Positions 1-7,712 are shown, counted from the stretch's first letter. The stretch: DNA of 10,506 nt from Verrucomicrobia bacterium UBA6015 (GCA_002428045.1 DIZZ01000132.1:1-10506); one strand, 5' to 3'. Made by a program: numbers and translations. Notes: a model not told the origin generated them from the sequence alone.

Positions 1-38
1 GAGGGATATTCGGAATCGAAGGCCCTGAAGTAAAGCTA

Positions 39-68
39 TTGACGCAGTTAGTCAGATGCTGGTAAATT
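39..68 (+). promoter_or_regulatory. Possible sigma-70-type promoter for the CsgG-family gene
   Basis: TTGACG at 39-44 matches the -35 consensus at five of six bases. TAAATT at 63-68, after an 18-base spacer, matches the -10 consensus at four of six. Transcription would begin near 75, leaving a leader of about 45 bases before the start codon at 121. The rest of 1-120 holds no coding sequence that I can see, apart from the ribosome binding site AAGGAG at 109-114. This is a consensus match only and could be chance. Confidence 0.3.
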
Positions 69-120
69 TTAACACGTCGTTTCCCTTCTAGGTCAAATAA
101 ACAGAGAAAAGGAGTATATC

Positions 121-1050
121 ATGATTCATCGTTCAACCGGTTGCATCGCCGTCTGCGCTCTGCTCGCTGCCTGTCTCTTCAGTCCCAACCTGCAAGCTCA
201 GGAGCAGGCTGGCGGTCTGCGCTATTCAATCACCGTTTCCAAATTCGCGAACGAGGCCAACTGGTCCGGTCGCTGGGATATTGGCGATGCATTTACCACC
301 ATAATGACCGATGTGCTGAATCAGACTGGCAAGTTCATTGTTCTCGGCGACAGCGAGATGCGCGGTGCCGCGATGGAGGAGCAGGATTTTGCATCCAGCG
401 GCCGCGTCGCGGGTGGTAAGAAGGCACCGCAAACCGGACGGATGACACCCGCCCAGCTCCTGGTTCGCGGTTCCATCACCCATGTCCAGGAGGTCGGTGG
501 CGGTCAAGGGGGACTCAACTTCAAGGGCATCAGCCTGGGTGGCAGCAAGGCCAGTGCGGAAGTCAATATGACGATCTATCTGGTCGATACCACCACGGGT
601 CAGGTGGTAGCCTCTCAAAAGGCCGTCGGTAAGAGCGGCAAGCGCGGTGTGGGTGTCGGTTATTACGGGTCAAAACTCGGCGGCCTGACCGGTAATATGG
701 ACGGTTTCACGAGCGATAATGTGGGAAAAGCTTGCGAGGAGGCCGTTTCCGAGTGTGTCAAGTTCCTGATCGGGCAGCTTGAGAAGATCCGCTGGCAAGG
801 CAGTGTCGTACTGGCCAAGAGTGATCGCGTGATGATCAACCGCGGTTCGCGCGAAGGGGTAAGCAGCGGCATGTTGTTCAGCGTTGGCACGGTGGAGGAT
901 ATTGTGGATCCCGACACCGGGGAGCTGCTGGACAGCGACATGACCGTAATCGCCGAACTTGAAGCCACTGAGGTCAAGGAGAAGATCACGACCTGTAAGA
1001 TCCTGTCCGGTAGCGGCATCGAAAAGGGTATGGCCGTCTTCGCGAAATAA
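121..1050 (+). CDS. CsgG-family exported outer-membrane protein with extra C-terminal domain
   Basis: This 309-aa protein has an N-terminal export signal: hydrophobic residues 8-20, then either a lipobox-like LAAC with Cys18 or a signal peptidase I site after LQA (residue 26). The body (about 33-225) reads as the CsgG/HfaB family: an ITVSKFAN strand, helix GDAFTTIMTDVLNQTGKF, LLVRGSITHV at 113-122, and the alternating strand VNMTIYLVDTTTGQVVAS at 148-165. CsgG proteins form oligomeric outer-membrane secretion channels or periplasmic assembly factors. Residues 228-309 form a further beta-rich domain (MINRGSREGVSSGM, DPDTGELL) resembling the FlgT C-terminal domain. ATG at 121 follows AAGGAG with a 6-base spacer. 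No curli genes lie beside it, so a curli role is not supported. It converges on the chaperone operon. Family confidence is good; its client is unknown. Confidence 0.82.
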   Translation: MIHRSTGCIAVCALLAACLFSPNLQAQEQAGGLRYSITVSKFANEANWSGRWDIGDAFTTIMTDVLNQTGKFIVLGDSEMRGAAMEEQDFASSGRVAGGKKAPQTGRMTPAQLLVRGSITHVQEVGGGQGGLNFKGISLGGSKASAEVNMTIYLVDTTTGQVVASQKAVGKSGKRGVGVGYYGSKLGGLTGNMDGFTSDNVGKACEEAVSECVKFLIGQLEKIRWQGSVVLAKSDRVMINRGSREGVSSGMLFSVGTVEDIVDPDTGELLDSDMTVIAELEATEVKEKITTCKILSGSGIEKGMAVFAK

Positions 1051-1068
1051 GGAAGACGTCTTTTCTTT
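1035..1068 (+). terminator. Rho-independent terminator after the CsgG-family gene
   Basis: A perfect 7-bp stem, CGTCTTC (1035-1041) with GAAGACG (1052-1058), encloses a 10-base loop and is followed at once by the T-rich run TCTTTTCTTT (1059-1068). The 5' arm lies in the last codons of the gene. On the minus strand the same hairpin has no T-tract, so it acts in one direction and does not obviously end the convergent operon. Confidence 0.75.
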
Positions 1069-1081
1069 AGCTGTGATACCT

Positions 1082-1855
1082 TCAGATATCCATGCTGGCG
1101 AGTGCTGTCGCCCTGCCCTTGAGGAACCAACCGACCGACTCGGCGATGTAGGCATCGGCATCCGAGGTTCCCGGCGGTAGATTTATCTGCATCGAGAAAT
1201 AGGCCCAGCGCTGCACTTTCCCCTGGCGCAGGCGATCCCAGCCCATGCGCAGGATGCGGCTCCAGTTATATGGGGTTTGCGCATCAGGACCCTCGAACCA
1301 GTAGATGAAAAACTGGTTCGGGCGGGAACTGTCGGGCGCTTGGCGAGGGAACATGGGATACAGCGCCACCTTGAAACGGTGGCCTTGGGGATCTGTCGCC
1401 GTCAGGTAGCGCAGCGATCCGATCCGCACCCCCTGGGCTGTCAAGCACCAGTCCGGACGATGGATTCCTTCCCGTGAGGCCCCGTTGACAAGCATGATCA
1501 CATGCCGGTAGGCCATTCCATCATCCTGCCGGTACTCGCGTCGTTCAATCTCGACATCCGCTGGCAATAGCCTCCGCTCCGCCGCCGATATTGTGGCCAG
1601 CGGCGCTCCACTGACCGGACAGATCCCCGGCTGCACAATATCCTTAGTCCGGAATGCACGGGTTACGGCGGGATCGGTGGAGTAGTAGAGCCGTTCCCCG
1701 TGCCAATCCCCGATGGCATCAGGCAGGCGCCAATGCGCTGGCAGCGGATCGGCCGGTTCCACATGTCCTGCCCGGTGCAGCAGCGGTACGGACGCCACCA
1801 GCAGCACAAACCAGAGCGTCATCGGCCGCCGGGCTTTCGATAACAATGTGTTCAT
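1082..1855 (-). CDS. EpsI-family (DUF3485) exosortase-associated protein, stand-alone
   Basis: This 257-aa protein has a basic N-terminus and one membrane segment (about 12-27), so most of it should face the periplasm. The signature is IHRPDWCLTAQGVRI (131-145), the conserved H-P-x-x-C block of EpsI/DUF3485 proteins. These occur fused to exosortases or as separate partners in exopolysaccharide and PEP-CTERM systems; their biochemical activity is unclear. Other features are a WRLPDAIGDWHGE entry motif (42-54) and FFIYWFEG (182-189). No exosortase or glycosyltransferase is present in the window. ATG at 1855 is chosen over the in-frame GTG at 1861 because AAGGAG (minus strand of 1861-1866) sits 5 bases upstream of it and overlaps the GTG. 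It is the last gene of the chaperone operon, 30 bases after the zinc-ribbon gene, an unexpected partnership. I see no terminator after it. Confidence 0.75.
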   Translation of the reverse strand: MNTLLSKARRPMTLWFVLLVASVPLLHRAGHVEPADPLPAHWRLPDAIGDWHGERLYYSTDPAVTRAFRTKDIVQPGICPVSGAPLATISAAERRLLPADVEIERREYRQDDGMAYRHVIMLVNGASREGIHRPDWCLTAQGVRIGSLRYLTATDPQGHRFKVALYPMFPRQAPDSSRPNQFFIYWFEGPDAQTPYNWSRILRMGWDRLRQGKVQRWAYFSMQINLPPGTSDADAYIAESVGWFLKGRATALASMDI

Positions 1856-1885
1856 CCCCACTCCTTGATCATTCCGGATGGCAGA

Positions 1886-2215
1886 TCAGCCAGCCTGGCA
1901 GTTGAGCTTCCACGCCGCCAGGGCCGCTTGATAATCCCGCCCGCAGAGCGTTCCCAGCATGATCATACGTCGTGCTTCCTCCGTGGCGTGCAGGCGCCGC
2001 GAACGTTCGGCCAGGAGCAGGGATTGTGCGGGATCATCCCTTAGTTTTATTGCGGCCACATCCAGTAATTTCCGGGCTTTGTTGAGCGTTGCCTGGTAGA
2101 GATCCAGATCGGCCTCGCACCGATCGCAGGTCGCCCCCTCCGTATCGGACAAGAAGTCATAGCGCCGCCCGCAGACTGGACAGGGCAACAGCAGATCATC
2201 GGTGTCAGAGTCCAT
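1886..2215 (-). CDS. Small zinc-ribbon protein in the chaperone operon
   Basis: A 109-aa protein with two CxxC knuckles: CPVC at 12-15 and CDRC at 30-33. These would bind one zinc ion as a rubredoxin-like ribbon. The remainder (about 38-109) looks entirely helical (ATLNKARKLLDVAAIKL, then AQSLLLAERSRRL), with two further cysteines, C91 and C106, that lack CxxC spacing. The ATG at 2215 is chosen because the upstream in-frame extension would lie inside the Hsp70 coding region and is shadow sequence. It begins 13 bases after the Hsp70 stop, with no convincing Shine-Dalgarno, suggesting coupled translation. I do not recognise a named family. Its place after Hsp70 suggests a client- or chaperone-binding accessory protein, which is inference. 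Confidence 0.7.
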   Translation of the reverse strand: MDSDTDDLLLPCPVCGRRYDFLSDTEGATCDRCEADLDLYQATLNKARKLLDVAAIKLRDDPAQSLLLAERSRRLHATEEARRMIMLGTLCGRDYQAALAAWKLNCQAG

Positions 2216-2228
2216 GCAGGCGTCCCGT

Positions 2229-3977
2229 CTAGGTGCGTTGTTCAGCGAAAAACAGGATATCCTCAATGCCTTCGAGGGTTTGCGCTTCTGCGGTCTCGTT
2301 GCTGGCGCGCCTTGCCTCCCGCAGCTTTTCCAGCAACCGGTCGAGATCCTCGGCATCGACCGCGTCCAGGTGTTCACGGCACCGGTCAATCCGGGCCAGC
2401 AGGTCGGCATCCCCAGGATGGACCTCATCGGCATCGGAAACATCCCCGTCATCATCCCCATCCGCCAGCTCGACGTCCGGGAACATCTCGGCGATACGGG
2501 ATCGCGACTGCTCCAGATCCGCCTCGCTGACTTTCTTGAGACTATCCTCGATCACCACGGACTTGTTGAGTCCCGTGTGCTGCTCGATGGCGGTCGCGGT
2601 GAGGATGCCGTCCAGATCGAGCGCCATGTTGAGCAGGATCTCGCTGCCTTGATCGGCGCCCTCATCCAGATCCTCGACCATGAAATCGCCCACTAGCACA
2701 TTGCGGCGGGCGTCCTGGTTGTCGCCCTGGAAGATGCGCACATTGACTGCGGTCTGGCCGGGAATCGCCGTATAGAAGACCTTGCCGCGCCGGGCTGGCA
2801 GCGGGGTGCCGGACTTGATGATCGGCACGAACTGGTGCTGGCAGTGTTCTCCGTCCACGAAGCCCAGGCACGAGGTGCCGAAGGTATAGGGCGATATGTC
2901 GACCAGGATGCGCTGATCGTTGGACCCTGCCAGCCGCGCCGCCATGACTCCGGCCCCATAGGCGACGGCGAGATCCGGATTCACATCGCGCCGGGGGCGC
3001 TTGCCGATCTCCCGCTCGATCAACTCCTCGATGGCCGGAATGCGGGTTGAGCCGCCCACCAGCAGGATCTCATCGATATCCCCGGCATGAAGGCCGCTTT
3101 CGGTCATGACATGCCGGATCGAGGTCAGCGTGCGGCGAATCAGCGCCTGGGTGATATCCTCGAACTCGGACCGGTTCATGTCCATGGAGAAGGTCACGGT
3201 GTCGCCATTCTCCAGGGGAATGCCCACTTCGGACAAGGAGGCCATGGCCTGGCTGGAAAGATCCTTCTTGAGCTGCTCGCAGGCCATGCGCAGGCGGCTT
3301 TCCCCGATGGTTCCGGGGCGCTGGCCATGCTGCTCCTGGAACGTCGCCAGGGCTCTCTCCAGCAGGAGTGCATCGATGTCGTCGCCCCCGAGGTGATTGT
3401 CGCCATGCGTCGCCCGCACCTCGACCACATCCCCGGTCATGGTCACGATGGAGACGTCAAACGTACCCCCGCCGAAGTCATAGACCAGCACATTGCGGCG
3501 CTTGGAGACCCCGGCCGCCTCGTAGGCCAGCGCGGCTGCCGTCGGCTCGTTGAGGATGCGCAGGACCTCCAGCCCCGCCAACGCGCCCGCCTCGCGGGTG
3601 GCCTGGCGCTGGGCGTCGTTGAAATAGGCGGGCACGGTGATGACCGCCTGGGTCACATCCCGGCCCAGTGCCTGCGATGCACGATTCTTGAGCTCGCGCA
3701 GGATCATGGCCGAGATTTCCTGCGGGCGATAGGTCTTATCGCCCAGCGCCACGACGTCTTCCGTCCCCATCTTGCGCTTGATTGAGCGGATCGTCTGCTC
3801 GGGCCGCCAGGCATATTGGTTTCGCGCCGCCTGTCCGATCAGCATCTCGCCAGCGGCCGAAAGTCCCACGCAGGAAGGCAGCATTGGCGAGCCGTCAATC
3901 GATATCACATCCAGTTTGCCATCCCTCACCACGCAGACCTCGCTGTTGGTGGTCCCCAGATCAATCCCGATAATCAT
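2229..3977 (-). CDS. dnaK: Hsp70-family chaperone (DnaK-like, short form)
   Basis: This 582-aa protein has a complete nucleotide-binding domain: IGIDLGTTNS (3-12), catalytic Lys in SIKRKMG (K67), ITVPAYFND (113-121), NEPTAAALAY (143-152), YDFGGGTFDVS with T172 (166-176), and LLVGGSTRIPA (305-315). The linker and beta-sandwich follow (about 357-475; SGTPLPARRGKVF, VRIFQGDN). The lid is short, about 100 residues, with a very acidic stretch at 501-524 and no EEVD-type tail. The protein lacks the roughly 24-residue insert that E. coli-type DnaK carries between K70 and the QIS motif; at this point it reads like Bacillus DnaK. GGAGG lies 3 bases before the ATG, with a second GGAG 9 bases before it. 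It sits 12 bases after the GrpE gene. It should be an ATP-driven peptide-binding chaperone. The divergent partners suggest a specialised paralogue rather than the housekeeping DnaK. Confidence 0.95.
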   Translation of the reverse strand: MIIGIDLGTTNSEVCVVRDGKLDVISIDGSPMLPSCVGLSAAGEMLIGQAARNQYAWRPEQTIRSIKRKMGTEDVVALGDKTYRPQEISAMILRELKNRASQALGRDVTQAVITVPAYFNDAQRQATREAGALAGLEVLRILNEPTAAALAYEAAGVSKRRNVLVYDFGGGTFDVSIVTMTGDVVEVRATHGDNHLGGDDIDALLLERALATFQEQHGQRPGTIGESRLRMACEQLKKDLSSQAMASLSEVGIPLENGDTVTFSMDMNRSEFEDITQALIRRTLTSIRHVMTESGLHAGDIDEILLVGGSTRIPAIEELIEREIGKRPRRDVNPDLAVAYGAGVMAARLAGSNDQRILVDISPYTFGTSCLGFVDGEHCQHQFVPIIKSGTPLPARRGKVFYTAIPGQTAVNVRIFQGDNQDARRNVLVGDFMVEDLDEGADQGSEILLNMALDLDGILTATAIEQHTGLNKSVVIEDSLKKVSEADLEQSRSRIAEMFPDVELADGDDDGDVSDADEVHPGDADLLARIDRCREHLDAVDAEDLDRLLEKLREARRASNETAEAQTLEGIEDILFFAEQRT

Positions 3978-3989
3978 AATCCTCCACTC

Positions 3990-4691
3990 CTATTCTTCCA
4001 CCATCACATGGGCTGGGCGCAGGATGCCCCCGGCCACGGAAAATCCTTGTTTCACCACCGTGCTGACATGTCCCGGCGAGACCCTGCCCGACCGGGTAAC
4101 GCCTTCCGCCGTCATGCACCGGGCATCGAACGGCATGGCTTCCGCCGCGATCGGCTTGACCGCATGCCGTTCCAGCGTGGAGTCGATGCGTCGCACCAGC
4201 ACGTCCAGATCCTCTCGCTGGCGCACGATGCCGAGCGACGCCCATCTCCGTTGCGGAAGATACCAGGGGCGCACCAGCAGGGATGTCTTGGACGTCACTT
4301 CCCGCAAGCCCTCGCGCAGGTCGCCGAGCTCCAGCAGTAGCGGACTCAGGACGCCCCGCGTCTCGCTGGTGCGGGCCTCGCGGTCCAGCCGCCGGATCTC
4401 ATCGGCCAGCGGCACCACATTGGTGGACACGTCCTGCGAGACCTGCTCGACCGTCCGCGACAACTTGCCGGTGCCCCGGCTCATCAGCTTCACTTCCTGA
4501 CGCAACGCCGTCATCTCACCGACCAGACTCAACAGATCGGCATCCTCCACCTGCTCGGCATCCTCGTCGCCCGGTAGCGGCTCATCGTCCGGCAGCGCAT
4601 CCAACCACGCCTTGAAGTCGGCCAGTACGGCATCCTTCCAGGACACCTCGCTGCATTCACCGATTTCATCAACGGATAGATCATCGCTCAT
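3990..4691 (-). CDS. grpE: Divergent GrpE-type nucleotide exchange factor
   Basis: A 233-aa protein, longer than typical GrpE (about 180-200). Residues 35-52 are acidic, and a long coiled-coil region covers about 52-175. The C-terminal beta-wing block PGHVSTVVKQGFSVAGGILRP (206-226), ending AHVMV, matches the E. coli GrpE ending GHV..MLQKGYTLNGRTIRAAMV almost position by position; PFDARCM (187-193) matches the usual PFDP/N block before it. GrpE releases ADP from Hsp70. The N-terminal two-thirds is poorly conserved, and residues 139-150 (LVRPWYLPQRRW) interrupt the coiled coil, so a second binding role is possible. The start ATG overlaps the J-protein stop by 4 bases (ATGA), and AAGGAG lies 9 bases upstream. 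The Hsp70 gene follows after 12 bases. Confidence 0.82.
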   Translation of the reverse strand: MSDDLSVDEIGECSEVSWKDAVLADFKAWLDALPDDEPLPGDEDAEQVEDADLLSLVGEMTALRQEVKLMSRGTGKLSRTVEQVSQDVSTNVVPLADEIRRLDREARTSETRGVLSPLLLELGDLREGLREVTSKTSLLVRPWYLPQRRWASLGIVRQREDLDVLVRRIDSTLERHAVKPIAAEAMPFDARCMTAEGVTRSGRVSPGHVSTVVKQGFSVAGGILRPAHVMVEE

Positions 4692-5011
4692 GATAGCCGA
4701 CTCCTTGCCCAGTTTTTACGCGCCTCACGCAGCCAGACGTCACGGCCTATGCCGACCGAGGCATGGCGATCGACAGGCACATCAAAATACCCCGCCAGCT
4801 CAGCGGGGGAAAGGCACGGGGGAAACAGCCGGCGCCGTACGCGCTGCTCCTCCGTGCGGATCGCCTCGTACGCCTCGCTGGTCTGTGCGAACCGCTCCGG
4901 CTCACGTTCCGGCGGATACTTGCGCAACGCCGCATGAAACGCCGCTGTGACGTCGCTATCGGTCACATTTTCCTTGAGGCCAAGCAATAGATAGGGGTCC
5001 TGTGTCTGCAT
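4688..5011 (-). CDS. Minimal J-domain-like protein with PPE in place of HPD
   Basis: This 107-aa protein aligns over residues 4-63 with a J domain: DPYLLLGLKENVTDSDVTAAF (5-25, helices I-II), ALRKYPPEREPERFAQTSEAY (28-48, loop and helix III) and RVRRRLF (57-63, in place of the usual R..YD). The catalytic HPD that triggers Hsp70 ATPase is replaced by P33-P34-E35. The Gly/Phe linker, zinc domain and C-terminal domains of DnaJ are all absent; the last 44 residues are an unassigned basic tail. I recall similar J-like proteins with PPER after the helix II region beside atypical Hsp70 genes, so this may be a real subfamily rather than decay. Its ATG shares one base with the upstream stop (TGATG), implying translational re-initiation, and the Shine-Dalgarno is weak. 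It overlaps the GrpE gene by 4 bases. Confidence 0.78.
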   Translation of the reverse strand: MQTQDPYLLLGLKENVTDSDVTAAFHAALRKYPPEREPERFAQTSEAYEAIRTEEQRVRRRLFPPCLSPAELAGYFDVPVDRHASVGIGRDVWLREARKNWARSRLS

Positions 5012-7701
5012 CAGAAGGGTACCTTGTCCTTTTCTTCAATACGCTTTGCCAGCCGGTTCCGCAACCGACCCTTGGCGGCGTCGGAGAGTGTTGACGTGTC
5101 GATCTTGCGCAGCAGGAGAAGCTTATCGTCTGCATTGCCGTCTGCCGCCATCTTCTCGATCAACGCCTCGAACTCAATTTCACTGTTCGGGTAGCACTTG
5201 TTCAAATCAAACTGCGGAACCGGCGCACGCACACGGGGGACGGCTTTTTTCCCGGGGGTTTTCCGCTTCGCTGCCGGTTTTTCAAGGGGCTCATCAAACG
5301 GTACCTCGCCCGCGCCGAAGCCCTCCCCGTCATCGTCGTCCATGCCCCCCGGAAATCCCATGATTCGAGCGAGTTCCGCCACGGGATCAACCGGCGGCAC
5401 ACTGCCCTTTGTCTTGCGGCGGCCCCGCCGCGCCCGTTTCACCGAGGAAACGTGTTTGAAGAACGCATCCGGGGTCAGGATCGTGCATTGCTGCCGCCAG
5501 ATCGCCAGCGCATCGATCTCGCCTGCCGTCTCAGCCCCTTCGCGGGTCGGGAACCCGACCTTATCCTCGACGTCGCGCACGATGCCCTTGTTCTGGGGAT
5601 TTGTCGCCAACTGCCTGATGGTCTTTAGCAAGATGCCCGAGATTCCCTTTTGTTCGATCTCTTCATCGATCTCGGCGTCTTCATATAGAAGCACCCGGAA
5701 CGCCAAGCCTGCGACGGCCGCAGGAGAGGGTTGATCCCCCGAATGGAGCAGGCGGGCGGTTATCGTCAACAGCGAGGGCATGAAATCGCAGGTCAGGTCG
5801 ATGAACACGTCATGCCAGCTTTGCAGCAGCAGCGCGTGCAGGCAATCCTGCACCTGCGTCAAGGGAATAACCGGATTTTCAAGCGCCGTCAGCAACGCCT
5901 TGAACAGGCTATGGTCCTCCCAGTGGATACGGGAACGTTCCGGGTGTTGCGTCAGCAGGAGGAAATCAGCCACCACCAGGGAAGGGTTTGCCTGTAGCGA
6001 GGTTTTCAGGGGGGCTGGCAATATCGAGGCCGTGATTTTCTCTTCCGCCAAATCATACCGCCACACGGCGGCAAGCCAGGGATGGCCGAGCGCCGCCAGA
6101 GCTTCACCACTCTCGCGCTTCTGATTCTTGCCTGACGCTCGCATCAACTGCCGCACCGCGATCTCCACCTGTTCGAAGGGATTGTCGCCCTTGTAGGCCT
6201 CGGCAAGGGATTTCACCGTATCATAGGACTGCTCGCGCCTGCAGGCGTCGCGCACCTTCTGGAAGGTGATATAGGAGGTCACACGGGAGCAGAGCTCCTG
6301 CGTGCCGGGCAAGTCGGCCAGCGAGGCCAGGGCGGGGGCGCATTCCTTGAATTTACCCAGGACCGCCAGGCGGCATACCAGACGCGACCAGGCGTTCGGA
6401 TCCGAGGGAAAGGCATGAACCTCGGCCGATTCGGCATGGTGGGTCTTGTCGTATCGCTCAGCCCAGCACCAAGTGGCGTAGATATCGCGCAATCCGGGCC
6501 ACAGCCCGGTCGCCTGCCGGCACGACGCCTGGATGGTCCGCAAATCATCCTCACCGTCCTCCTCATCGGAATCATCGTCATCGAAACAGACATCGGATTC
6601 AAGGTTCTGCCGCATACCCTGGGCCTGCTCGAGCAGGAGCACGGCCCGTTCCTGCGGCGACCACCCCCCGTGCCGCAAGAGTTTATCCAGCTCGTCGCCC
6701 CACTCATCCCTTGGAAAATTGGCCAAGCCGCCGCAAAGGTACACATAGTGTCCCGGAACCCCGGCTCCACATATCTCGTCCAGAAGCACAGGCTCCAAAC
6801 GCTTGTTGCATACCGAGGTAACCACCAGATTGGCGGCAGATGGCCGACGTTCGGCCAGCAGCGGCTTGAGCAACAGCTTCATGTTCTTTGCTAAATCCGA
6901 GGTGCGCACTCGTTCCTGTTTCATCGCAGCGGACAAAACGCTGGCCTGTGTCGCCAGATCGGATGCCGGAACCGCAAGTGCCTGGGCCAGCTCGGTCTCG
7001 GTAAGCGCCGCACGATCCTGTCGCAGGCAGGCGTTGAGCAGCCGCCCCAGCCCCGCCGCCGGGGTGCCGGGCATGATCCGGGCCAGTGCGGCATCCATCT
7101 CCTGGGCATTTCCCTCCCGTGCGGCAATGCTGGCCTGCAAGAACAGGCGCCAATCAACCAGCAGGGACCGCCGCCCGATGCTGGCGATCAAGGTTTTTGC
7201 TGTCGGCAACGGGCCGCTGTCGGCCGTTTTCCAGGCCTCGCATACCGCCTGGGCATCGGTGGCGATATCGGCCACGGGGCAGCCCAGCAAATCCGCAGGA
7301 TCAACGAGTTCAAGGCGCAGACGATCCCGCCAGGCGGCATCCTGGCTGACAGCCTCAAGGTCGTCAACCAGCCCCAGTCGCACATGCAGGCTCAACGCCC
7401 AGTGCTTCCCCATCTCCGGTTCCTTGCCGATGACCGAGCGGGCATGATCCTGCGCGGCTCCGGTATGGCCACCCTCCAGCATTTCGCGCACATAGGTCTC
7501 ATGGGCCGCCGCCACCAGCTTACCCCGCCGGTCCGCAGCAATGCGTTCATCCTGCCTGATCTGGCGGGCCAGCACAACGCTGCGCCGACCGCGCAAATGG
7601 TATATAGAGCTTTCCAGATCAAGCAAATCAGCAGCACCCCCACCGCTCGCTGGCGATGCGGATGGCCTAGAACCACTCTTTTTCTTCGGTCGTTTTCCCA
7701 T
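5011..7701 (-). CDS. Large helical protein of unknown function heading the Hsp70 operon
   Basis: This 896-aa protein is not recognised. It starts with a basic, low-complexity leader (GKRPKKKSGSRPSASPASGGG, 2-22) and is almost wholly alpha-helical, with TPR/HEAT-like pairs, for instance about 64-118 and 400-465 (WPGLRDIYATWCWAERY, then PNAWSRLVCRLAVLGKFKECA). A strongly acidic loop (FDDDDSDEEDGEDD, 373-386) lies mid-protein. The C-terminal third has basic patches (KRARRGRRKTK, 755-765; AKRKTPGKKA, 811-820), an acidic DDDDGEG (788-794) and a final helical block (840-890). No signal peptide or membrane segment is seen, so it is probably cytoplasmic. ATG at 7701 is chosen because the frame upstream, to 7914, runs through dispersed-repeat DNA and is low-complexity. 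It has no Shine-Dalgarno. Being first in the operon and coupled to the J-like gene, it may be the client-recognition scaffold; that is inference. Confidence 0.8.
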   Translation of the reverse strand: MGKRPKKKSGSRPSASPASGGGAADLLDLESSIYHLRGRRSVVLARQIRQDERIAADRRGKLVAAAHETYVREMLEGGHTGAAQDHARSVIGKEPEMGKHWALSLHVRLGLVDDLEAVSQDAAWRDRLRLELVDPADLLGCPVADIATDAQAVCEAWKTADSGPLPTAKTLIASIGRRSLLVDWRLFLQASIAAREGNAQEMDAALARIMPGTPAAGLGRLLNACLRQDRAALTETELAQALAVPASDLATQASVLSAAMKQERVRTSDLAKNMKLLLKPLLAERRPSAANLVVTSVCNKRLEPVLLDEICGAGVPGHYVYLCGGLANFPRDEWGDELDKLLRHGGWSPQERAVLLLEQAQGMRQNLESDVCFDDDDSDEEDGEDDLRTIQASCRQATGLWPGLRDIYATWCWAERYDKTHHAESAEVHAFPSDPNAWSRLVCRLAVLGKFKECAPALASLADLPGTQELCSRVTSYITFQKVRDACRREQSYDTVKSLAEAYKGDNPFEQVEIAVRQLMRASGKNQKRESGEALAALGHPWLAAVWRYDLAEEKITASILPAPLKTSLQANPSLVVADFLLLTQHPERSRIHWEDHSLFKALLTALENPVIPLTQVQDCLHALLLQSWHDVFIDLTCDFMPSLLTITARLLHSGDQPSPAAVAGLAFRVLLYEDAEIDEEIEQKGISGILLKTIRQLATNPQNKGIVRDVEDKVGFPTREGAETAGEIDALAIWRQQCTILTPDAFFKHVSSVKRARRGRRKTKGSVPPVDPVAELARIMGFPGGMDDDDGEGFGAGEVPFDEPLEKPAAKRKTPGKKAVPRVRAPVPQFDLNKCYPNSEIEFEALIEKMAADGNADDKLLLLRKIDTSTLSDAAKGRLRNRLAKRIEEKDKVPF

Positions 7702-7712
7702 GGTTGTTCGGC

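Noticed and set aside
2216..2461. Extension of the zinc-ribbon protein upstream to 2461
   Set aside because: The extra residues are an out-of-frame reading of the Hsp70 3' end; ATG at 2215 lies just after the Hsp70 stop.
3087..3785. Long plus-strand open frame (232 codons) opposite the Hsp70 gene
   Set aside because: It lies wholly antisense to a strongly conserved Hsp70 coding region; long antisense frames are expected in GC-rich genes, and its protein is His/Arg/Gly-rich with no family signature.
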